NCBI GenBank assembly: GCA_022661535.1
Contig: JAKULF010000001.1
Span: 1,426,001-1,490,000, forward strand
DNA length: 64,000 nucleotides
Origin: Eutypa lata
Taxonomy: Eukaryota > Ascomycota > Sordariomycetes > Xylariales > Diatrypaceae
Direction of reading: 5' to 3'
The notes under the pieces are model-generated. The model was given only the letters and a program-made list of their open reading frames with translations, did no database searches and had not been told where the DNA came from. Positions 1 to 11,685 of the stretch are shown piece after piece (positions within the stretch are counted from its first letter, which is position 1; each line of letters begins with the position of its first letter). The translations under genes and the position numbers were made by a program.

Positions 1-1468
1 GACGGGCCGGCGCTGCGTCGGCTTCATCGACGCCGACAACTTCGTCCCCGGCTCCGTCACCGAGTACTGCAAGGTCTTCGCCGCGGCCCTGCACAGCGCC
101 CGCTCCCCCTGCGCCATGGTCCGCGTCGCCTGGAACTCGAAGCCCAAGGTCCGCGGGGACCGGCTTGTCTTCGATAAGAAGGGGCGGAGCTCCCGCGTCG
201 TCAACGAGTGGTTGAATAAGTTGTTACAGGTACGTAGGCTTTTTTTTTTTTTTTGTTGTGTGAGGAGTCGAGCGAGATTGGGTTATCTGTTTCACTTCTG
301 TGCTGCCCTCGTCGTCTATCGGGTAAATTGCCGAGCCGCCTCGGCAACCCGATCGATCGATCCTCTTCGGGCCGAGTGTGGCACAGAAGGCATGAATACA
401 CAATCTCAACTCAGAACCTTGAATCCTAATTGCAGGGATTATCTTTGCTAATTCAAACGTCACACATAGGAATACACCGGCTACAGCTCTGACCTTATCG
501 TCACGGGCAATGCCGGAGAGCACGCCATGACCATGGAGCTGGGCCTGCAGCTACGGTTAGCTCGCGGGTACGCCATCGAGCCGTACGAGTTGATCAACAT
601 CCTTGAGATGTTCGGGGGCGAGGGCTCCGTCCCCGCCCTGGACCACGACAGCGGCCACGAGAGTGACAGTGACGTCGAAATCATCACCCCTGCGTCGTCA
701 CTATCCTCATCACCCTCATCATCCCAGTCGCCGTCCCCATTGCCGTCGTTGATGCGACAGGAAACATTAACACCGGCCTCGTACGCCGCTCAAATGCAGC
801 AGCAGCAGCAGCAGCAGACCTCATCTCTCGCATCTCCATCATCAGCATCTCGACTCGTCGAGATCCTCCAAGTCGAGACGCGCAACCCGCACTTCCACGA
901 CACCACCAAGGGCGAAGAGCACGTCCAGGACATGCAGCTCCAGGGCCTCAAGGCCCTCTACCACTCCTCCCTGGCGACGCCCGCCCTGCAGGCCCAGCTG
1001 CGCCGCTACATGACGGAGAACCTGGGTCTGGTCCTCGCCCCGGGAGAGGAGCCGCCCCGCGAGCGCACCTACCCGCCTCTGGCTTCTGCGCTCGACTTCG
1101 CCATCTTCCACGATGTCCTGACTGCCCAGTCGGGGAGTCTGCGCCAGTTCGGCCTCGCGGCCGAGGTCGATGTCTTGCTTGCTGACCGGGGCGCTGCTTG
1201 TTTGAGCGGTGGTGGTAGTCGTCGCACTGGTGCTGGTGCTGGTGTGGGTGCTGGTGCGGGTGCTGCTGTTGGTATTGATGTCAATGTTTCTGGTAGTGCT
1301 GGTACTAACGGTGGCGGCTACCGCCGCTCTCATAATCCCCGCCGGCGGTTCGACAAGCCAGCAGCCCGCGAACAGAAGATTCACCTGAGTGTTGGAGACG
1401 ATGATCACGATCGCAGTCGCTCGCGGCGCTCGTCTTCGGATGGGTGGCAGACTTCGTTGATGCAATAA
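1..1468 (+). CDS. mannosyl-3-phosphoglycerate synthase, 5' end missing
   Basis: Transfers mannose from GDP-mannose to 3-phosphoglycerate (GT family 55), the first step to mannosylglycerate, a compatible solute. The visible coding parts are 2-229 and 470-1468, joined by a 240-bp phase-0 intron (GTACGT...TAG). Seen in the sequence: the GT-A type metal motif in GFIDADNFVPGSV, then the conserved blocks MVRVAWNSKPKV and TGNAGEHAMTMEL, then GYAIEPYELINILEMFGG, all diagnostic of this family. About 75 residues rich in Ser, Pro and Gln (a CAG run near 797-817 encodes seven Gln) are inserted before the conserved block VEILQVETRNPHFHD. The C-terminus adds a Gly/Ala-rich, then basic Ser/Arg-rich tail not expected in archaeal or bacterial enzymes. 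The N-terminal half lies outside the window. The family call is firm; activity is inferred. Confidence 0.88.
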
Positions 1469-2287
1469 TGAGCAAGTGCGGTAACTGAGTACCTGGTTAC
1501 CTATCGTTTTAAGATTGTTTGGGATTCGGCATGGCATGGCATGGCAAGGTCTTTTGATTTACTACATCGGTTAAGGTACGCATTTAGACGTTGGCTTACA
1601 AGAGGTTCTGAGGATTGAGGATGGTCATGATTATGGCGTTCGATTAGACTGGAGGGGCGACCCACTACTCTCATCGAATAAGAAGAAGAAGAAGGCTTGT
1701 ACGATAAGAAAAGGGGGGAGAAGAAAGAAATAAAGGGGGATCTGGTGGTTGGTTGTTTTAAAGTGTACGAAAAAGTGGAACGGAAACTAACTCAAGGATA
1801 TGAGGATACGGTCAAAACTTATAGAAATATTTTTTTATACCCAAAATGAAGAAAAAATGGTTCTGGAATATGAAGTTCATGCTTGACTTCGTATGTGTGA
1901 TAATGGATCGAAGTCTCTCAGAGTTAGGGCCATTGGCGATATCATCGTGGCACCCGTTTACTTTTTGGTTCAATTTGATACTCCAATCTCACCTAAGTTA
2001 TCGAAATCATGAGTTGCACGTTATTGTGGCTAAAGTTAAGTCCCAGCAACATGAGTTTCAACAGCAGCATTGGAAGATATCTGAATGTATAACTAACTAG
2101 CGGTATGTATGTTCACATATATCCTTAGACCTGGTATGACACCCATTCTAACACATATACATACGCGAAAGGATAATGTATTCAGTTTAGAAGGTAAATT
2201 TCATCCGTAAGGGTCTGATCACTGTTCGTAGCATATTTACCAAGATCGATACCGTTCAGAGATTGCGAAGCTCACTTATCCATAGTA
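1469..2287. other. intergenic, AT-rich
   Basis: No convincing gene. It holds a short AGA run near 1681-1694 and the 3' flanks of two convergent genes. An 84-codon open frame at 1846-2100 has no recognisable motif and AT-rich, non-coding-like composition. Confidence 0.6.
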
Positions 2288-4387
2288 TCAGTGTATATCA
2301 AATCTCTCTAGAGTCAGTTCATTCCTTCCGAATTTGTTTAGGACTTCTTCTTGAGTTAGTCCTAGGACCCAACAAGTTCCTACTAGGACCCAGCCGTCTC
2401 CATCTTTCTTCAAGATCACTGGTGACGGACATCCATCGATGATGCATATTTGATCCCCTGACATGGTACCGTATGGACCTTTTCCTAGGACTCCGCGGTC
2501 ATTTACGATGATTGCCTGGCATTGGAGGAGTAATCCCACCTCATCTTGGAACAAACTATACATTTCGGCCTGCTTGACTGAGTCCCCTCGAGAACCAAAA
2601 TAAGATTCTAGGGTAGTTACCCATCTTTCTCTATGATGTTCATTGCAGAAGCCCAGAAACTTGCTCTCCAGAAACTGTGATAGATCATCATTTTGACCTA
2701 GCCCAAGTCTTTGCCGGAACGAGTCATCTTGGTTGCTTGTATCGGACTTCAGATAGGACAGAAATAACGCAGCCAAAACGCACGAAGCAGGAGTAGGACT
2801 TTGTAGCCTCTCCATTCTCGTGATATCCCATCCTTGGAATAAGACTAAGAAGAGCTGTTCCAGAGGTCGCGCTCCGGGGATCCTTGGTAAGGCCTTTTCA
2901 AGAAAAGAGACACATAGGTCTCTCAGTGAGTTTTGAAGCTCTCCTTGTTGCATGTGGAGTATTTCAGTAATTGTCGCGAACCTGGAACCGTATACACTCA
3001 ATACACCAGTGGTACCAACTTGGGGCCCGGGTAGTTGAAAGTCATCAAGATGAAGATCATACTCTACGACGAGATTTATAATTGCGTAACTTCTTAAGAG
3101 TTGTAGATGATACATATGTGCAAACCAGGAAGGTAAGTCATATTCGTTCGACATGCGCAGACCGACGCCGGCATATGTCACTATATCCAGAGCTTTGATA
3201 TAATCATATTTCAACCATGCAGTGAACCACTCCAGATAGACTTCTCGGACAGGCCGAGAATAGTCCGGTTTCATAGAAGACCCCATTAACCCTAAGAATG
3301 CATATATATAATCCTTAGGGTCGCTGGCGGAAGCTATACGGGGACTGGAGAACGGCAAATTGATGGGCGTCAGACCTTCTTGACCTCCTAGTGACAGTAC
3401 TGTCATCATTGTATTAAGGCCGGCTGAAAATGTCGTTATGATGGACCATAAGAAATCATCCGGACCAATATATGCTAGATATGTCTTTGATTTCGTGCAT
3501 TTCAGCTTAACCAGGGCTGCGAACAGGTACCACATGGAAACTACCTCGCGCTCAATTATATCATCGCCGTATATGAAGAAATGTCGACCCTCTCGTGCTA
3601 ACGCGACCTCTGGCAGAATCCAGATTCGGCTCCAATATTCCATGTGACTTAGGTTCCAAAGACTATTCAATCGCGTGTTACCAAAGACACCCGCAGTGTC
3701 TTTTACGCACATTTCAGGCCTCTTCAGATACTTTAGGGCAAGTTCAAGAACTGACTGGACACTGTCTTCTCTATTTTGGTCGCTAATACCGACTGATATC
3801 TGAATGTAGTAGACATCCCTCAATATTTGAAAGGCTAAATCTAGCCTGCGTTCATCGCGGGGTCCCAGCCATGACAGGACGTTGTGAGCATTACGATAGA
3901 TGTTGGCCATGAAAGCCACCTGGTGGGAACGCTCAGCCGTATCATATTGATTGATGCAAATCGCGTCTGCCCAAAGAGGTAAACGTTAGCCGTCATCGCC
4001 TAAGCGAAGCATGTCGAATTTTCGGAAATGCCAAAGCGCAGAAGCAAGGTTTGTAGTAACACTAAGCGTTTTGCCGTTGACGATGATATCTCTCTTGACA
4101 TGGGCGTCCCCCCAAACATAGGAGATAGCGGCATATTTGAGGTCGGGTGTGAGCTCTGTAGAGTGTAGGCAGCAGGACACAGGTTCATCGTCGGGGTTAT
4201 CTGTCGGTAGGATGTTGATCAATCTGATGGACTGCTTGGAAGTATCCAGTGCTTCATAGACGAGAGTTTGCCGGCCAGGGGCAATTCGTTCGGACTGTGC
4301 GGTTTCCGACACTGGATTCTTCGTCTCCTCAATTGTGCATTCTTCTCCTGGGACTGGCTGATCTTGGAGCCTAGGCCGCGAAGCCAT
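2288..4387 (-). pseudogene. HET-domain (heterokaryon incompatibility) gene with in-frame stop
   Basis: HET-domain proteins trigger cell death after fusion of incompatible fungal cells. One frame runs from ATG 4387 to the stop at 2288, about 699 codons, interrupted only by TAA at 3988-3986. Before the stop (133 codons) are the first HET block, YAAISYVWG at residues 85-93, and the VNG and NLASALWHFR segments. Right after it the same frame continues with RLPLWADAICINQ, the second HET block, then ANIYRNAHNVLSWLGP. The far C-terminus has the usual HET tail (GDQICIIDG, PVILK, WVLVGTCWVLGL). A branch-like CTAAC and an AG lie at the stop, but no GT donor is placed so that an intron would keep the conserved segment. 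The simplest reading is one nonsense change, for example CAA to TAA. Function beyond the family is unknown. Confidence 0.8.
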
Positions 4388-5518
4388 AATGATAGAAGCA
4401 CTCGATAGTAGTGATTGTTTTTATCTGTCGAGGATCTGTCGAGGTCAATGGGATATTGTCTTGGAGAGGTTTCGAGAGTTCGTTGGAGGAGAAAGAGGGG
4501 CATCTGAAATCGTTGGGTTCATAGGTAGATGTGGTATTGGATCGATTCAGTGTGGCTGTGATTAGCTAGGCAGATTCGCTAGGCAGAGAATTGCACGACA
4601 CGTAACTAGATGATAACGAATCAGAAATTGGTACGATATCCGTGTACTACAATTATTCAATGATCTGGTTGGCTAATGGAAGCTGAGTATCTCGAACCAT
4701 GTCCTCTGAACATAATTATACAGCCCTTATATCATAAATCTCTCGAGGTTGGTACCTCTTACAGACCGGGAGAAAATACTAATAGGGTGCAGCGATATGC
4801 CATACCCCCTATAATCGTAGCCTCCGTGTTCAGTTGGCTTGCAACATATATCTGTTTATTATGAAGGCTGCACCTTTTCGTTTTTTTTTCTTCCACGGAG
4901 CCCCTAGGGTAACCCTCACGGCCTATGATACCGCCCGCCTGAGAACATGATCAAGAACAAGGATTAAGTATATGCCCAGAAGGTTTGGGAAACTAGAAAC
5001 GTATGGTAAAGCATTTGATTTCAGCCGTTGGATTGCCATCAGACTAATAGGACTGCACATGGCTTCAAGAGGGCCTTTGAAGGGAAATTGCATATATTAG
5101 CTAAATATTCTTCACCTAGATCCTATCCAGTACAGCAAGCTTCCCCGGGTCATGGGAAGTCACCTATATGTTAACATACGTCCCAGAAAGTAAACCTTTA
5201 CACTTTATTATCACTGAAGGTGGTGTAACGCATGTCGACAGGTATCAATAGGGGTCGATAGGGGTAGTAGAAAAGGGGGGAGGGAAGCCCCACATAGTAC
5301 AAGTAGTATTGGACAAGACAATGCCCTATTGATCATATTAACAGCTCAAGACACACATATAAAGCAGCAACGATTACGATTCGGCTCATTTTAATAATGT
5401 GCTGCATATTTGCGCAATGCCCTTGAAAAGAAAAGGAGTACTGTTTAACCTATGATACAACAAAACTGATATACACCTTCCGTCGTCCTAGCCCAACGTA
5501 GAGTCAGAGTTCATCCGT
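4388..5518. other. intergenic
   Basis: Upstream region of the HET gene and 3' flank of the next gene. AT-rich, with no supported gene, repeat array or RNA gene seen. Confidence 0.6.
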
Positions 5519-6568
5519 TCAATTTCCCTTTCTCGTAGCATTGCCATGCCCTAGTGTATCCTGGACTGTGCCGCCAACAGCACCAGAGTCGGTGAATTGC
5601 TTTCCAATGGTGCCCTCCTTCGAGAGCGGACCGCCGACCTTCTGGCCCATGCTGCCAATGGGGCCTTCCGTCTAAAAAAAAAATTAACATTAGCATCCAT
5701 TCGTGGAACTGTCTGTCCCTAAAAACTATGCAATTTCTGTTCAACAAGGTAATCTTAACTCACCGTGAATTGATGCCCAACACTACCCTGCGAGTCAAAC
5801 GCCGACACCCTGGGCACAGCCCTATCGCCTAGCTCGCTACCTCTACCGAACGCCCCCTTAGGACTCCCCGTCGAGGCGAACTGCTTATCGTAGTCATAGT
5901 TCTCGCTAGTGCGAGCACCGAGACGGTTCTGCTTCGCGCCGGACGGGCTGGCCCCATAATCAGTAGCGCCAGACCCACTCTCGAGCGCGCTGCCGACGTG
6001 TCCCGGATCCGCCATGGTGCCGGTGTGCGACAGGTCCGAGGAGCCGGCCACCCCACTGTTAGCACCCGTCGCGTCGCGGTGGCTCTCGTCATCATGAGCA
6101 TTTCGACCGAGCGCCTGCTTCACCGTGTCCACGACGCCTTGGCCGATCCCACTCTTGTTGTTACGCTGGTGCTCCTCGCGTACGTCGTAGTCTTGGTGGC
6201 CTGGCTTCATCGTCTCGATGATGCCGCCGTGGCGTCCGTCATGCGTTGTATCCCCCATTGGGCCCGTTCCGGCCCCGGTTCCGGTTCCGGAATGACGGGT
6301 ATCGCCTGGCTTTAGGGCTTCTTTGAGGGAGTTCATGATACCACTGGTCTTGCTTTCTTTGCCAGTTTCTCTCTATTTTTGGGTCGTATTAGTAATTGGA
6401 TGAATGGTGGGAAGGGAATGGTCGTTGGGATAGTCATTGGGTGCGACATACAAAGCCAGCGTTCGTGCCTCGGGCTTGGTCGTCCGTGAGATCCACGTTG
6501 GGTCCCGCGGTCGATGTGCCGTAGTTGAAGAGACGGCCGGAATCAGCTCCTGATCCTCCTGTCGACAT
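5519..6568 (-). CDS. disordered Gly/Ser/Thr/Asp-rich protein with short repeats, 292 aa
   Basis: Three exons: 6568-6452, 6372-5764, 5671-5519. The introns (79 and 92 bp) are phase 0 with GTATGT and GTGAGT donors and TAG acceptors. The protein starts MSTGGSGADSGRLFNYGTS and is almost wholly hydrophilic, with GTGTGAGTG runs and many HD, KPGD and GS steps. Near the C-terminus a short motif recurs: SQGSVGHQFT, then TEGPIGS, then KEGTIGKQFT, then DSGAVGG. No signal peptide, membrane segment or catalytic motif is visible. Composition resembles fungal stress-induced hydrophilic (LEA-like) proteins, but this is only a resemblance. The exon structure is well supported because frame and repeats continue across both junctions. 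Confidence 0.72.
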
Positions 6569-7609
6569 TGTGATGTTTTCGGTATTGAGGTTTCTAGGTT
6601 TTGATGCAATAGCTATAGGTTATAAGAATTTCCGATAAGACTATTCGTTGTACTGATATTGTTGAATTGGATTTCGATAGGAGAGGAAGAGTTCAGTAGC
6701 GAACATGAGGGCACCAACAGTTGCTTTTATTCGCCCTAGATACTGTCTACAGAAAATAGAGAGACGTTCATTTGGCACGTCATCATGAGAGCTATCATGA
6801 TGTTTAGAACAAGGGTCGGCAAGTACAACTACATACTAGCTTACTACATGGTATACAAGATGTGGCAACACCTGAGTAATGCGATTGATGCTTCCAACTC
6901 AGCATTGGATGTGAAATGCACTTGCTCGATGTATACATTTACCTAGGTAGTTAGGTTAGGTAAGTACATACATAGGGATATATTTTCGTCAATAAGTTGT
7001 GATGTATTTATTACGATGGTTTAGCTTTGGTGAACGTCACATCTGCTGCTACCCCACAGGGTCTTATCCAATCAGAGACGCTTATAGTGACGACAATCGG
7101 GCACATGGGATTGTCAGAATGATTTTCCCGGACACTCAAATACGTCAGCGAGCATTTAATATCGGTTCCTGCAGATTACATTGATACATTTATGCATTGG
7201 TCAGTTATGCATCCCTTGTATTGTTCTTGGTTACGATTTAGGTCATAATAAGCTGGGTCCTCTTGTCTCAGTTCGCGGTTTCTGGTCTCAAGCAATCTAT
7301 TTTTACTTGACTACCATATAGTTATGTGATCTCTACCATGTGAGATATATATTCCTCCGCCGAATGAGTAACTAGACCCTGAGGATGATGGCTATCCTCA
7401 ACGCCGTCCTAGGGCGGCTTCAAGTATTATCATTTCCTCGTAGCCTATTGTATACTGCTGAGTAAACCTCTTCTTAAGGATGTAGACAATCAATTAGGCT
7501 AATCAGTATGGGCTAAGGAGGCCGTAGTTAGGCATTAATAGGTACGTAACTACGATTGTTACGAAGTATAGTTGAAATAACCTGGTGTCCAATAACATAC
7601 CGGTGACCA
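6569..7609. other. intergenic
   Basis: AT-rich spacer. Includes a TAGG/TACC-rich patch near 6940-6975. A 61-codon frame at 6999-7184 has no features of a gene. Confidence 0.6.
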
Positions 7610-8500
7610 TCAAAGCAGTGGATGGATTAGAGCCATATCGACGGCAATTGGCCGCCCCATGACACTGGGGAGCTCGCTCGCTACTGTGTTCTGGGAGCTG
7701 TGGATGAAAGTGTCCCATGGAGTAAGGTCTTTCCTATATGTGCGAGCCTGATCAATGCGGCTTTTAATTTCTCTGATGCAGTAGCAGTCATGTGCGCCGA
7801 CATTGATGGGATGAAGATACGACTTGGTAATAGCGGGGCACTTGGAGCCTATGTTGGCATTCTGGCCGTAATGTACGACCTCACTGACTTCACGACGGCA
7901 ATAGTTATTGACGGTACATGTTATACGCTGGAGTTGGCTAAGCCGTTCATTATCGCCTAGTCGTAGAACGATGCGAATATTCTCGCACAACTGTCCAGGC
8001 CGTACGACCCCGAAAAGATAGGGGCGTCTGACGACTTGGACCGCCATATTCTTGACTTTAGGCCAAAATAGTTCCTGAAAAGTGGGAAGATGTATTTTGT
8101 CGTCAAGACGGCTCCATCGAAGGTAGATCATATCAACTGTCCAATCAACGAAGAAATATGAGTTGCGGAGCGTCCAACTGCCTCCAGGAGTGCCATTACA
8201 CAGGTAGAAGCTTTTATACATGTGGCAAAAGATCATCTCCCGGCCCTTGAGGACATTAATTCTAGCCTCATGATTAACTTGCATGATACTTCGGATCTGT
8301 TTTGCCATCTTGGGGCCACCTCCATGATAGTCAGTGGGGACTCTCCGGAGGATCGCTCGTCTATCCGGACCGACCTCGAAGACGTGAAGGAGAGGCTTGG
8401 GGGCGACTGCATAATGGCCCCAGACCAAAGCCCGAAGCTCACTTGGAAGGTACGGGAATCTGTGAAATGTCTTGGAGGTATTGGCTGAGTAGTCTGCCAT
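7610..8500 (-). CDS. 2EXR-type (F-box-like) domain protein, 296 aa
   Basis: Single open frame starting MADYSANTSKTFHRFPYLP. The segment FHRFPYLPSELRALVWGHY (residues 12-30) matches the hallmark of the fungal 2EXR domain (F-x-x-F/L-P-x-L-P-x-E-L-R-x-x-I/V-W), followed by VNHEARINVL, a typical second block. The rest is a weakly conserved body with scattered Cys and no catalytic motif. This family is expanded in Pezizomycotina and its role is unknown; the F-box-like start hints at protein-protein interaction. The 3' end could be extended by an intron near 7600 (a GTATGT donor is there), which I cannot decide. Confidence 0.68.
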   Translation of the reverse strand: MADYSANTSKTFHRFPYLPSELRALVWGHYAVAPKPLLHVFEVGPDRRAILRRVPTDYHGGGPKMAKQIRSIMQVNHEARINVLKGREMIFCHMYKSFYLCNGTPGGSWTLRNSYFFVDWTVDMIYLRWSRLDDKIHLPTFQELFWPKVKNMAVQVVRRPYLFGVVRPGQLCENIRIVLRLGDNERLSQLQRITCTVNNYCRREVSEVVHYGQNANIGSKCPAITKSYLHPINVGAHDCYCIREIKSRIDQARTYRKDLTPWDTFIHSSQNTVASELPSVMGRPIAVDMALIHPLL

Positions 8501-8983
8501 CGTGGTGGAATCCGAGATGTAACATGTTTGAGGAATGATGAGTATGGTACGAAAGTTGAGTACCTAGTAGAACGATGTTTAAATAGATGCAGTTCCAAAA
8601 ACTAATTAAACGCCTGGGGATGTTAATTTGTTTGAAACCCTGAGATAGAACTAGATAGGGGAAGACAGGGGAAGACCTGAGAAATAAAGGCAGCAATGCC
8701 ACGAACAAGTTCAACATTTACCGAAGTAAGATGCCATGACTGAGCACCTTCGCTCGGTGTTCGTAATTCGACAGGGGCCTTGAATGAACTATCATTGAAT
8801 ATTTCCTGAGTCGGGGGACATTTGGTGCCCTAGTGCTTGTCAGGGATAATTTTTTATACGAGCCCGTTTAGCGATCACATTGAAACGGATAGAGCAAGGA
8901 AGGTTCTTCGTTGGAAAAAGGTGCTAAAACATTCGCTTCGCATATATACTCATGCCTTTCCATCTTGGCTATAGCAAAGGGCT
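8501..8983. other. intergenic
   Basis: Promoter side of the 2EXR gene and 3' flank of ORC6. Several short frames on both strands, none with recognisable content. Confidence 0.55.
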
Positions 8984-10159
8984 CTAAGCTCTAGTATCGA
9001 CTTCTGTGCTGACCCTCTCCCCTTTCTCAACCTCATCGATCCGCAGCATCATTTCGTCCTTCCAAGCCTGGTACTCCTCTCTCTTTTTATCCGTCATGAC
9101 CCATCTATTCTGGAACATGCTATCCCCCTTCTGGAGGTGAAGCTTCTCGCTGATCTTTTCATCCACATCCTCCATCTGCACATCGTCCGCATCTTCCGGA
9201 TCGTCGTCAGTCCTAGCTAGATTCTTGATGCTCGAAAACCAGTGGCCGCTCTGCCATCCGCTCTCGCTCACTTTCTGAACGGCGGCATCGAAGTCTTTGG
9301 GCCCGACATCAGTCCAGCCAATCCAGAGCTCATCCTCATCCATATCCCTGGCGGTTATTTCCGCTGGCGCCCTATCTAGCGCTTTCAGAATAGATTTTCG
9401 TATGCGTCCAATCAGCTTTTTATCGTCACCTTCGCCACTATGCTCAAGGATGTAAAGCTGGACCGAGACGAGGAAGTAGATGGCAGCGAGCAGTGGCGTC
9501 AAATGCTCGTTCACCCACTTGTCCTTAGTAAGCTGCCCTTGCGGTGCCGCTATGGTCTGCATGCCTGCAAACACCGTCTTTCCGATGCGCTCTTCCTCGA
9601 GCTCTCTGCACAAGAACTGGGTAGTCGGGCGAATCCACGCCGGCAACGCGCTGGCCGGACCTCCAGCTTTCCTCTTCGCGGCGATGGCGGGCGGTTTGCC
9701 CGTGGATTTCGTCGGAGTCCCATCGCCCCTCCCGGCAGGGGATCTAAACTGAGCTAAAGATGCTTCCTTCGTAGGCGTCGCCCGGGACGGTATGCGCTGC
9801 CCGCTACCAAGACCGGGGGTGCGTTGCAGTTTGGAACTAGGCGTTCTGACTCTACCCGATTTTGTCGCCACATTGGCAGGGAGGATTTTGTCCAGATGGG
9901 TGTATAATCTGTTATAGACCCTCGGAGGCACTGGTGGCCGCGCTTGGATAGTGGGGAGATCAAGTGATATCTTCAAGCGTTCACATGCGATGTGACAGCA
10001 GGCATACGCTCTAGCAACCTCTTCCTCTTGCTTGAGGGTGCTAGCTCTGTGGCGCGATTGGGCCAACAACGACGACGCTAGCTCAACAAGAGGGTGAGGT
10101 AGACTCTGAGAGTACGTGGGCAGAAGAGAAAATAAATCTGTTTCTAGAGCGCGACTCAT
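8984..10159 (-). CDS. ORC6: origin recognition complex subunit 6
   Basis: Subunit of the complex that marks replication origins and loads the MCM helicase in the nucleus. The 391-aa intronless frame begins with the fungal ORC6 N-terminal block (SLPHPLVELASSLLAQSR, then LKQEEEVARAYACCHIACER, LKISLDLP, RPPVPPRVYNRLYTHLDKIL), which forms a TFIIB-like helical domain. A basic linker (about residues 98-170) holds several S/T-P sites with nearby basic residues (RTPSSK, QRTPGLG, RATPTK, GTPTK), typical targets of cyclin-dependent kinase. A second helical domain (WIRPTTQFLCRELEEERIGKTVF onwards) and an acidic stretch (TDDDPEDADDVQMEDVDE) follow. Length fits filamentous-fungal ORC6. Confidence 0.88.
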   Translation of the reverse strand: MSRALETDLFSLLPTYSQSLPHPLVELASSLLAQSRHRASTLKQEEEVARAYACCHIACERLKISLDLPTIQARPPVPPRVYNRLYTHLDKILPANVATKSGRVRTPSSKLQRTPGLGSGQRIPSRATPTKEASLAQFRSPAGRGDGTPTKSTGKPPAIAAKRKAGGPASALPAWIRPTTQFLCRELEEERIGKTVFAGMQTIAAPQGQLTKDKWVNEHLTPLLAAIYFLVSVQLYILEHSGEGDDKKLIGRIRKSILKALDRAPAEITARDMDEDELWIGWTDVGPKDFDAAVQKVSESGWQSGHWFSSIKNLARTDDDPEDADDVQMEDVDEKISEKLHLQKGDSMFQNRWVMTDKKREEYQAWKDEMMLRIDEVEKGERVSTEVDTRA

Positions 10160-10805
10160 CTTGGGAGAGTACTATAGCTATAAAGATCACTGAATGTGAA
10201 TGTGTGGTCTCGCGTCAAACGCGTTTAATCCGGATTTGTGGAATGGGATGAGACCCTTCGTAAAACTAGCGACTAGCTCTAGGTAGGTAGGTACGTGGTG
10301 TATTCAGCTCTCTACGTAAGGTGTCTCAGAGTGATTCCCAATACAATGGTTCATCGGAATATATGGGCGAATGAAAACAGAATTCGATAATCGCATGTAG
10401 ATCCCTCCAAATTTTGAATCTTGCAGTTGTAATCGCAACCTCTGTCCGTCTGCTTCTTTGTTCCTGCAGATGAGGTTGACGTAGCTTACCCACCTAAGCT
10501 TAGTTGATGGATCCCTGAACCGTGTACTTGATTTAGTGGATAAGCCCCCTGCAGATATGCCCCAGAGATTGCCGGATCAACCACCATTGACAGCATCTTT
10601 GAGGGTGCATCTTTACTCCTGTGTTGTCATCATTTCAAGGTTTAGAGCTACTTACTTCGTACATTAAGTACCTAGCTGCATACATGTTAGGTCTCAGCGT
10701 TCTGTCCCCTCTACGCTGAACCCAACCCACGATCAATTGCTCTAAAACCTCGTCTTCAACCCATTCTACTTTATTGTAGAGACTTAAACCCATCATATTC
10801 CCAAG
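10160..10805. other. intergenic, divergent promoter region
   Basis: Lies between the start of ORC6 (minus) and the start of the EF-hand gene (plus), so it should hold both promoters. A GTAG-type repeat patch occurs at about 10280-10295. No further gene seen. Confidence 0.6.
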
Positions 10806-11527
10806 ATGCATCACACGATATTAGCCATAGCCGGCCTGATCTGCCAGGCTCTCGCTCACGGTGACCATGGCGGATCGCAAAAGCCTATGGTCAATGATAA
10901 TGCAGATTGGATGACGAAGCACATGGCTGGTACGTCGTAACACCTACTAACACTTATTTCGCATCGCACATGACAGATAGAGCTCTGTTACACACCATCT
11001 TCTACTGCCAACCTGAGTGCTAACATGCTTTGGGCGCTTAAGAGGAACACCACATCACCGACTTCGACGCCTCGTCCTTCTACGCCCTACACGACTTCGA
11101 CAGCGACGGCAACTGGGAGGCGGAGGAGATCCTGCGGACGTACGGGCTGATGGACGAGTCGAACAAGGACGTGCCGCAGTCGCGGCGGGACGAGATCCAG
11201 CGGGCGTTGATGGCGCTGCTGGACACGAACCGAGACGGCGTCGTGACGCGCGACGAGTTCCAGGCTTTCATCGACAGCGGCAAGTCGCTGCCCGACATGC
11301 AGACCGGGCCGGGACACCACGGCGACGACGAGTACGAGTACGAGATCCACCACTGGGAGAAGTACCACGACGAGAACACCAGGCTCGAGGACCTGACCCA
11401 CCCGGAGGACATCGAGCACTTCAAGAAGCACGAGGAGCTCGAGGACGAGGAGTACCGGCTAGAGGAGCTCTCTAAGAAGGCTATCGTCGAGGAGAATATA
11501 CCGAGCAAGTTCAGACGGGGTGGTTAA
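10806..11527 (+). CDS. secretory-pathway EF-hand protein, SSP120/MCFD2-like, 202 aa
   Basis: Exons 10806-10929 and 11043-11527 with a 113-bp phase-1 intron; the AAG acceptor at 11042 restores the conserved HMAEEHHITDFD. The N-terminus MHHTILAIAGLICQALAHG is a signal peptide. Two canonical EF-hand loops follow: DFDSDGNWEAEE and DTNRDGVVTRDE, each with acidic residues at loop positions 1, 3, 5 and 12. The C-terminal third is very acidic and His-rich (HHGDDEYEYEIHHWEKYHDE), as in yeast Ssp120 and nucleobindin-like proteins. In yeast, Ssp120 works with Emp46/47 lectin cargo receptors in ER-Golgi transport; the same role is inferred here. No HDEL-type signal is present. Confidence 0.83.
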
Positions 11528-11685
11528 TATAGATGTCGAGTTGATCTAGCTTGACAATGTTATGATAGAGGAGGTGATCGATCACCTAGATAATGGGATG
11601 GGTTCTTTTCTTTTCTTCGGTCAGGGGTGTGTACATGAGTTACGATGTTTGGGATACCCGTTGGGGATTGTAGAAAACGACTACT

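Noticed and set aside
842..1537. 231-codon minus-strand frame opposite the mannosyl-3-phosphoglycerate synthase
   Set aside because: Antisense shadow of a conserved coding exon; composition is Thr/Arg/Gly low complexity.
1846..2100. 84-codon frame between the first two genes
   Set aside because: AT-rich, no motif, no promoter or splice evidence.
3970..3990. Intron explaining the stop in the HET gene
   Set aside because: CTAAC and an AG acceptor are present, but no GT donor nearby would keep the conserved residues before the stop.
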